Of a DNA stretch of 11,121 nucleotides, positions 6,099 to 11,121 are shown piece by piece. The stretch's first letter is position 1; each line of letters opens with the position of its first letter. The translations under genes and the position numbers were made by a program. This stretch comes from Pirellulales bacterium (GTDB lineage Bacteria > Planctomycetota > Planctomycetia > Pirellulales > Thermoguttaceae): NCBI GenBank assembly GCA_030605745.1, contig JAUWHT010000387.1:1-11121 (forward strand). Reading direction: 5' to 3'. The notes beneath the pieces were generated by a model. That model was given only the letters and a program-made list of their open reading frames with translations. It was not told the origin of the DNA and made no database searches.

Positions 6099-6621
6099 AT
6101 TCACACTTGATCAAGCTGACCATCTTGTACTGCTCGATTCGTTTTCTTCCGCTCAGGGTGACCAATTCGACCAGGAAAGTGCAGCCGGCAACGTTTCCGC
6201 CTGCTTTTTCGACCAAAAGGCAACAGGCCTCGACGGTTCCGCCGGTGGCCAGCAGGTCGTCGACGATCAGCACGTTGGCGCCCGGGGCGATAGCGTCGGC
6301 GTGGATTTCCAGTGTGTCGGCGCCGTATTCTAGTTCGTAGGTGACCGAGAGGGTTTTGTAGGGCAGTTTGCCCGGCTTTCGGACCGGGACAAGCGCGGCA
6401 TCAAGTTCCAGTGCAATCGGCCCGGCGAAGATAAACCCCCGGGCTTCGGCCGCGGCAACCACGTCGATCTTCGCATCGCGGAAAGGACGGACCATCTCGA
6501 CCACTGCCTGGCGCAGCGCCGCCGGGGCGGCCAACAGCGGCGTGATGTCGCGAAATAGTATTCCAGGCTTGGGAAAATCGGGAATACAGCGGATGTAATC
6601 GGTCAGTCTCAGATTGCTCAC
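6097..6621 (-). CDS. apt: Adenine phosphoribosyltransferase
   Basis: Apt makes AMP from adenine and PRPP in cytoplasmic purine salvage. The 174-residue protein is of normal family length. The N-terminal DYIRCIPDFPKPGILFRDITPLL block (residues 8-30) is characteristic of Apt; EARGF (59-63) and the hood strand RKPGKLP (81-87) follow. The PRPP-binding loop is VLIVDDLLATGGT (117-129), with the acidic pair DD and the flexible ATGGT. The start is GTG at 6621-6619, whose bases overlap the TGA stop of the upstream sigma factor gene in a GTGA arrangement, so translation is probably coupled to it. Its 3' end runs into the large inverted repeat shared with bamA. Confidence 0.95.
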   Translation of the reverse strand: MSNLRLTDYIRCIPDFPKPGILFRDITPLLAAPAALRQAVVEMVRPFRDAKIDVVAAAEARGFIFAGPIALELDAALVPVRKPGKLPYKTLSVTYELEYGADTLEIHADAIAPGANVLIVDDLLATGGTVEACCLLVEKAGGNVAGCTFLVELVTLSGRKRIEQYKMVSLIKCE

Positions 6622-7448
6622 TCCAGGCTTTCGGCCAGCTTGGCGAGTGCTTCGGTTTCGATTTGCCGGACGCGTTCGCGGGTAAGTCCGAGCGTTTCGC
6701 CGATTTCCTTCAGCGTCCGCGGCTCGTGATTGTCCAGGCCGAACCGCATCCTCAGGATGGTCGCCTCACGCACATCCATGGTTTCCAACTGCTGCATAAC
6801 GTGCTTGAGATTGTCGTTTTCGACGAGTGTTTCCTCGGGGCTGCGTGCCCGCTCGTCCATGACCATTTCGCCCAGCGACCATCCGGCATCGGCCTGGTCG
6901 GTTTGTGGCGTGAGGTTGTAGATGCGGATGGCTTTCTTAATGATAGGAAGTTTTTTTTGGGGCAGTCCGAGCACCCGGCCAACTTCTTCAGGCGTTGGGG
7001 TGCGGCCGAGTTCTTCGGCCAGTCGCGTACTGGCGCGGCGCCATTTGGAAAGCAATTCGACCATGTAGGCTGGAATGCGGATGGTCTTGGCCGTGTTGAT
7101 CAATGCCCGTTTGATCGACTGCTTGATCCAGTAGCTTGCGTAAGTGCTAAACCGCGTACCTATTGCCGGGTCGAAACCCTCAACGGCGCGGAGCAACCCC
7201 AGGTTCCCTTCCTCGATCAGGTCCTGTAGCCCCAGACCCTTGCCTGTATAACCCCGGGCGATGTTGACGACCAAGCGGAGATTGGCGCGGACCATCCGGT
7301 CGCGGGCCTGAATGTCTCCGTCGCCGATGGCCACGGCCAGTTGATGTTCATCGTCGGCCGAAAGCAGCGAGGTCTCGTTGATCTCGCGCAGATAGGTCTC
7401 CAAAGGAGACTGCACCGCCGAGGGTCTGCGTCGCGTCGTCTTTGTCAT
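6618..7448 (-). CDS. RNA polymerase sigma-70 factor, group-2-like (RpoD/SigA family)
   Basis: This protein directs core RNA polymerase to promoters. It has 276 residues and no region 1.1, so it is shorter than most primary sigma factors and resembles group 2 or short SigA forms. Region 1.2 begins at SPLETYLREI (14-23). Region 2 spans ~48-116: MVRANLRLVVNIA, the core-binding DLIEEGNLGLLRAVEGFD (76-93), and the DNA-melting and -10-recognition segment RFSTYASYWIKQSI (99-112). Region 3 covers ~125-195. The sigma-finger segment around DAGWSLGEMVMDE follows, and region 4 ends in the -35-binding helix-turn-helix TLKEIGETLGLTRERVRQIE (245-264). The ATG start has no clear ribosome binding site. The gene follows the rpsA terminator, so it must have its own promoter, although I see no convincing one. 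Its stop overlaps the apt start. An A8 run lies in the codons for QKK (6951-6958). Confidence 0.93.
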   Translation of the reverse strand: MTKTTRRRPSAVQSPLETYLREINETSLLSADDEHQLAVAIGDGDIQARDRMVRANLRLVVNIARGYTGKGLGLQDLIEEGNLGLLRAVEGFDPAIGTRFSTYASYWIKQSIKRALINTAKTIRIPAYMVELLSKWRRASTRLAEELGRTPTPEEVGRVLGLPQKKLPIIKKAIRIYNLTPQTDQADAGWSLGEMVMDERARSPEETLVENDNLKHVMQQLETMDVREATILRMRFGLDNHEPRTLKEIGETLGLTRERVRQIETEALAKLAESLE

Positions 7449-7585
7449 CGTAGCACGTACCGTCAGCAGGGACTTGCTGCCTAGTCAAACACAACTATCG
7501 ACGCAGAGTGCGGCATTTCTGCAAGGAAGCGTACGTTCGACGAGGTGGGATGAATGTATGCGAGTTTCGGGCAATGCCGAAAAGA

Positions 7586-7617
7586 ACGACCCCGCCGATA
7601 TTGACCGGCGGGGTCGT
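7586..7617 (-). terminator. Rho-independent terminator of rpsA
   Basis: A perfect 12-bp stem (ACGACCCCGCCG at 7586-7597 with its reverse complement at 7606-7617) encloses an 8-base loop. On the minus strand it is followed by TTCTTTTC. It sits 36 bp downstream of the rpsA stop codon and separates that unit from the sigma factor gene. Confidence 0.85.
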
Positions 7618-7653
7618 GGACAAGCGAAGTATCACGCTGGGAAAAGCCAACGA

Positions 7654-9630
7654 TTATTTCGTCTCTTGCTCTTCGGATTCCTCCGACTGTTCGGTCTGTT
7701 CGGTCTGTTCAGCCACATCGGTGGGCGTTTCTTCCGGTTCTGCTGATTCCTCATCCTTGACTGTTTCAGCTTCCTCCGTTTCCGCTCCAGAGGGTGCTTT
7801 CACTTCCGCTTCGGGCAGTTCTTCAGCCGGCGTCTGATCGCTTTCTTCGGTGACGGCTTCGGGGGTCTGTTCGGCCTCGGATTGGACGGGTTGGATCAGC
7901 GGACCGCTGCCCTCGCCCACTCCGCCTTTCAGGTCGCCCGCCTCGCCATCTGCGGTTTCGGCTTCCGCTTCCTCGGCCCATTCCACTCGCTTGCGCGACA
8001 GGCCGATCTTGCGTTCGTCCGGGTCGACCCGCAGGACCTTCACCTCGATCTGTTCACCCACCTTGACCACTTCCTCGGGATTTTCGACCTTATGGTCGGC
8101 CAATTCGGAGATGTGCAGCAGGCCTTCCAGCCCGTCCTCCAACCCGACGAACACCCCAAAGTTGGTGATCTTGGTGACTGGTCCGGTGACCAACTGGCCG
8201 GGCTCATACTTGCTGGGGATGTTCTTCGCCCAGGGGTCTTCAGTCAATTGCTTCAGTCCCAGCGCGATCCGGCGCCGCTGCTGGTCGACCGAGAGCACCC
8301 GGCATTCGAGCTGCTGGCTCTTTTCGACCATCTCGTTCGGGTGGCTGATCTTACGGGTCCACGACATGTCGCTCACGTGCAACAATCCGTCGATACCTTC
8401 TTCGATCTCGACAAATGCGCCGTAGTTGGTCAGGTTGCGAACCGTTCCCTTGACCAGGCTGCCGAGCGGAAACCGCTCGGCGACCTTGTTCCAGGGGTTC
8501 TCCAGGGCCTGTTTCATGCCCAGGGAGATCTCCTGCTTATCCTTGTTGATTCCCAGCACTACTACGTCGATCTCGTCGTCGATCTGAACCAACTCGTTGG
8601 GATGGCTGATCCGCCGGGTCCACGACATTTCGCTGATGTGGACCAGCCCTTCGATCCCCTCTTCGAGTTTGATGAAGGCCCCGTAGGTCATCACGTTGAC
8701 CACCGTACCTTTGACTTGTTGGCCGACGGGATATTTTTGCTCAACGGTTTCCCACGGGCTGGGGCTTTTTTGTTTCAGGCCCAGAGCGATCTTCTCTTTC
8801 TCGCGGTCGATGTGCAGGATCTGGACTTCGATCTCCTGATCGATAGAGACCATTTCCGAGGGGTGGCTGATACGTCCCCAACTCATGTCGGTGATATGCA
8901 GCAGGCCGTCGATACCGCCCAGGTCGACAAACGCGCCGAACTCGGCAATGTTCTTCACCACGCCCTTGCGGCGCTGACCGACCTTCAGTTCGCTCATGAG
9001 TTGGGCCTTTTTCTCGGCCCGTTCGGACTCGATCAGGGTCCGGCGGCTGACCACGATATTCCGCCGGGCTTCGTCGATCTTCAGCACGATGCACTGGATT
9101 GTGCGACCGATATAGTCGCCGATGTCGGCCGGGCGACGGATATCTACCTGTGAAGCCGGCAGGAACACGTTCACCCCGATGTCGACCAGCAAACCGCCCT
9201 TGATCTTGCGGGTAACCACACCGGTGACGACGTCTTCCTCGTGGACCGTCTCCATCACCTTCATCCAGGCCTCGATCTTCTCGGCCTTCCGCTTCGACAG
9301 CGTGATCATCCCGCGGGAATCGTCGACCAGACCGTAGACGTCCTCAACATCTTCGACCAAGACCTTTACGCTTTGTCCCGGTTCCGGCGGCGGTTCGTCC
9401 TCCTCCCATTCATTGCGTAAGATGATTCCTTCGCTCTTGTAACCCACGTCGACCAGCACAAAGTCTCCTTCCACGCGAAGGATCCGTCCCTGGACGATCT
9501 GGTTGACGACTACTTGCTGGGCGCCCCACTCGATATCTTCCGCCGGGACCCCCTCCATGGCAGCAGTCAACTCTCGATCCCAGCCTTCCTCGCTTAGATC
9601 TAGCCCTCGAATAAGGTTGCGGTTGACCAT
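7654..9630 (-). CDS. rpsA: 30S ribosomal protein S1 with a long acidic tail
   Basis: S1 binds mRNA on the 30S subunit and helps start translation. The 658-residue protein contains six S1 (OB-fold) domains, at roughly residues 43-118, 130-205, 215-285, 300-372, 387-459 and 475-547. Domains 3-6 show the strong RNA-binding pattern KGxVxxxxxFGAFVxLxxGxxGLLHxS with the SWxRxISHP segment. The first two domains are more diverged, as in the ribosome-anchoring domains of other S1 proteins. Residues ~550-658 form an unstructured Glu/Thr/Ser/Pro-rich tail ending EEQETK. The ATG at 9630-9628 gives the conserved-looking N-terminus MVNRNLIRGLDLSEEGWD. An in-frame extension to 9948 would run through the promoter region and into plsC and is rejected. 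There is no good Shine-Dalgarno near the start, as is common for rpsA. It lies downstream of cmk and plsC. Confidence 0.94.
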   Translation of the reverse strand: MVNRNLIRGLDLSEEGWDRELTAAMEGVPAEDIEWGAQQVVVNQIVQGRILRVEGDFVLVDVGYKSEGIILRNEWEEDEPPPEPGQSVKVLVEDVEDVYGLVDDSRGMITLSKRKAEKIEAWMKVMETVHEEDVVTGVVTRKIKGGLLVDIGVNVFLPASQVDIRRPADIGDYIGRTIQCIVLKIDEARRNIVVSRRTLIESERAEKKAQLMSELKVGQRRKGVVKNIAEFGAFVDLGGIDGLLHITDMSWGRISHPSEMVSIDQEIEVQILHIDREKEKIALGLKQKSPSPWETVEQKYPVGQQVKGTVVNVMTYGAFIKLEEGIEGLVHISEMSWTRRISHPNELVQIDDEIDVVVLGINKDKQEISLGMKQALENPWNKVAERFPLGSLVKGTVRNLTNYGAFVEIEEGIDGLLHVSDMSWTRKISHPNEMVEKSQQLECRVLSVDQQRRRIALGLKQLTEDPWAKNIPSKYEPGQLVTGPVTKITNFGVFVGLEDGLEGLLHISELADHKVENPEEVVKVGEQIEVKVLRVDPDERKIGLSRKRVEWAEEAEAETADGEAGDLKGGVGEGSGPLIQPVQSEAEQTPEAVTEESDQTPAEELPEAEVKAPSGAETEEAETVKDEESAEPEETPTDVAEQTEQTEQSEESEEQETK

Positions 9631-9710
9631 AGACTCGTTTTTGCAAGAAACACCTCGTCCACCCCACCCCTCTACGCAAGGGGCTCTCCACGGGTCATCG
9701 AGAACACAGT

Positions 9711-9739
9711 AATATAGCAAATGGCCCGCTTCGCCACAA
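9711..9739 (-). promoter_or_regulatory. Sigma-70 promoter for rpsA
   Basis: On the minus strand TTGTGG (9739-9734) and TATATT (9716-9711) are separated by exactly 17 bases. The -10 box matches 5 of 6 consensus bases and the -35 box 4 of 6. Transcription would start near 9704, giving a leader of about 74 bases that contains a small CCCCT/AGGGG hairpin (9667-9683). The promoter lies in the plsC-rpsA gap, so rpsA can be transcribed apart from cmk-plsC. Confidence 0.6.
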
Positions 9740-9766
9740 TTGGAGTGCGAGAACCACATGCCTGTG

Positions 9767-10441
9767 CTACATGGCCGGGTGGCGTCTGATTTCCGCCTGA
9801 CACTGCCGCACTCGGCGTTCCACTTCGACGAGCAGTTCTCGCTCGTCGCAATCCTTGATTTCCTCGGGCAAGATAGGCCGGCCGTAATGGATGTGGATTG
9901 TGCCTGGCCTGGGGAGTCTCTGCCGACGCGGCCACGCGGCGTACGCACCTTCGATTGCCACCGGCAGGATGGCCGCTTTCGATCGGACGGCCAGCGCCGT
10001 GAAACCGGGCCGAAACTTGGCGATCTCGCCGTCCCGAGTCCGCGTACCCTCGGGAAAGACCAGCACCATCTCGCCCCGCTTCAGCCGCCGCAGCGACTCC
10101 CTGATCCCGCTCAGCCCGAGCCCGTCCCGGTCGATCGGAAACGCGTACAGGGAGTTGGCCAACCAGCGAAACGGGGCGAAACCAAACAGCGTATCCCGAG
10201 CCAAATAGTTCATCTGCCGCATACAAGCCATACCCACCAGCGGCGGATCGAAGTGGCTCTGGTGGTTGGAAACCACCAATACGCCTCCCTCGGCCGGGAT
10301 GTTCTCTCGGCCCGTGTGGCGGACCTGATAGGCAACTACCCCGACAAGCTGGCACACTCGCCGCACAAAGCGGTACCACAAGCGTTTAGCAAGCGAGCGG
10401 TGGAACATGGCAGTAGGTGGTGTGAGGGGGTGGCAATTCAT
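9767..10441 (-). CDS. plsC: 1-acyl-sn-glycerol-3-phosphate acyltransferase (PlsC/LPLAT family)
   Basis: PlsC acylates lysophosphatidic acid to phosphatidic acid at the inner membrane. The protein has 224 residues from ATG 10441. Motif I is NHQSHFD (H60 and D65 form the catalytic HX4D pair), motif II lies around YAFPIDRDG (99-107), motif III is FPEGTR (129-134) and motif IV is ILPVAIEG (158-165). A moderately hydrophobic stretch near residues 28-38 may contact the membrane. The ATG at 10441 follows AAGG by five bases and lies 15 bp after the cmk stop. The alternative ATG at 10408 (MFHRSLAKRLW) gives a more natural N-terminus but has no ribosome binding site. The cmk-plsC-rpsA order is seen in many bacteria. 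Substrate specificity within the LPLAT family cannot be read from the sequence. Confidence 0.9.
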   Translation of the reverse strand: MNCHPLTPPTAMFHRSLAKRLWYRFVRRVCQLVGVVAYQVRHTGRENIPAEGGVLVVSNHQSHFDPPLVGMACMRQMNYLARDTLFGFAPFRWLANSLYAFPIDRDGLGLSGIRESLRRLKRGEMVLVFPEGTRTRDGEIAKFRPGFTALAVRSKAAILPVAIEGAYAAWPRRQRLPRPGTIHIHYGRPILPEEIKDCDERELLVEVERRVRQCQAEIRRHPAM

Positions 10442-10448
10442 TGCCACC
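10429..10448. promoter_or_regulatory. Hairpin covering the plsC start codon
   Basis: Perfect 8-base arms GGTGGCAA (10429-10436) and TTGCCACC (10441-10448) enclose a 4-base loop. On the minus strand the first arm includes part of the putative Shine-Dalgarno (AAGGTGG) and the A of the ATG at 10441. Either it restrains plsC initiation unless cmk is being translated, or the true start is the ATG at 10408 downstream of it. Confidence 0.5.
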
Positions 10449-10456
10449 TTAAACGG

Positions 10457-11121
10457 TCAAACGCCCCCGGACTGCGGTCCGGGAAACCTAACGAGCGGCT
10501 CCAGTCGATCGACCACCTCCTCGACGGTCATCCCGTCGGTACAGACTTCAATTGCATCGGGAGCGGGCACCAGCGGGCCGACGGCGCGGCTCAAATCGCG
10601 CCGATCGCGACGCTGCTGGGCCGCGAGCACTTCTTGAAACGTAGCCGACTCCCCTTGAGATTGTAGGTCAGCCAATCGCCGCCTGGCTCGCTCTTCGGCG
10701 CTGGCGGTCAGGAATATCTTGCACTGGGCATCGGGAAACACAACCGTGCCTTGGTCGCGGCCTTCGGTCACAATGTCGTCGCAGCCGGCCGCCGCGCGTT
10801 GCAGTGAGACCAGGCGCCGGCGGACCCACGGATTGTCGGCCGCATAGCGGGTCACTGCCGTTAGTTCCGAAGTACGGATCGCGTCGGAGACATCCTCTCC
10901 TTCCAGGAAGATCTTCTCCCTGACCACTTCGATCTTGATATTCCGGGCCAATTCGGCCAGTTCATCCGGCCGGTTCCAATCGACCCCTTGCCGCATCCCG
11001 GCCAGTGCCACGGCCCGATACATCGCGCCCGTATCCAGGAACCTGAACCCCAACCGTCGGGCCAACGCCCGGGCGACCGTGCTCTTTCCGGCGCCGGCAG
11101 GTCCGTCGATGGTGATGATCA
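10457..11121 (-). CDS. cmk: Cytidylate kinase, missing only about its first base
   Basis: Cmk phosphorylates CMP and dCMP to the diphosphates with ATP in the cytoplasm. The frame runs off the right edge: the last two bases on this strand are TG, directly followed by IITIDGPAGAGKST, so the initiator (ATG, GTG or TTG) begins one base outside the window, giving about 221 residues, normal for the family. The Walker A loop GPAGAGKST is at 7-15, LDTGAMYR (29-36) belongs to the CMP-binding region, and the family signature EGRDQGTVVFPDA (120-132) is followed by the lid region SAEERARRRLADLQ. An RYAADNPWVRRRL segment (92-104) is also typical. It heads the cmk-plsC-rpsA block and its TGA stop lies 15 bp before plsC. 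Confidence 0.95.
   Translation of the reverse strand, partial: IITIDGPAGAGKSTVARALARRLGFRFLDTGAMYRAVALAGMRQGVDWNRPDELAELARNIKIEVVREKIFLEGEDVSDAIRTSELTAVTRYAADNPWVRRRLVSLQRAAAGCDDIVTEGRDQGTVVFPDAQCKIFLTASAEERARRRLADLQSQGESATFQEVLAAQQRRDRRDLSRAVGPLVPAPDAIEVCTDGMTVEEVVDRLEPLVRFPGPQSGGV

Noticed and set aside
7882..9153. Long open frame on the + strand opposite rpsA (423 codons)
   Set aside because: Antisense to the repeated S1 domains; GC-rich codon bias keeps the opposite frame open, and the translation shows no independent protein character.
9631..9948. 106-residue N-terminal extension of ribosomal protein S1
   Set aside because: It would overlap plsC and the predicted rpsA promoter and has no S1-like sequence.

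Overview
The window looks like a GC-rich chromosomal segment of a member of the Planctomycetota. The reasons are a Tat-exported Gfo/Idh/MocA oxidoreductase next to a DUF6807 (PmoA-like) protein, a BamA with a long proline-rich insert whose barrel sequence matches the planctomycetal type as I remember it, and the block cmk-plsC-rpsA. This placement comes from recognising protein sequences, not from a search.

Left part (1-1920, + strand): the remains of a carbohydrate-catabolism neighbourhood. It starts with the C-terminal end of a DUF6807 protein, followed by a short C-terminal remnant of an enolase-superfamily (mandelate racemase/muconate lactonizing type) enzyme. Next is a Gfo/Idh/MocA oxidoreductase that is intact except for an 8-bp tandem duplication that breaks its frame. 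Two of the three reading frames here are therefore damaged or partial, so the area looks decayed, or carries an assembly error at one point.

Middle-left (1921-2914): about 400 bp without a convincing gene. It carries three copies of a ~25-bp repeat, one inverted, just upstream of a compact two-gene cassette: an unrecognised 66-aa protein overlapping a DUF6036-like nucleotidyltransferase. This cassette is the best candidate for an accessory or toxin-antitoxin-like module.

Middle (3153-6035, + strand): a large BamA/Omp85 outer-membrane assembly protein with five POTRA domains. A ~165-residue proline/glutamine-rich insert lies inside POTRA5. The gene ends in a perfect 19-bp inverted repeat shared with the convergent apt gene.

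Right part (6097-11121, - strand): housekeeping genes in two transcription units. Upstream to downstream, cmk and plsC are followed by rpsA, which has its own promoter and an intrinsic terminator. Then come a group-2-like sigma-70 factor and apt, which overlap by 4 bp and are probably translationally coupled. Together they cover CMP recycling, phospholipid acylation, translation, transcription and adenine salvage.
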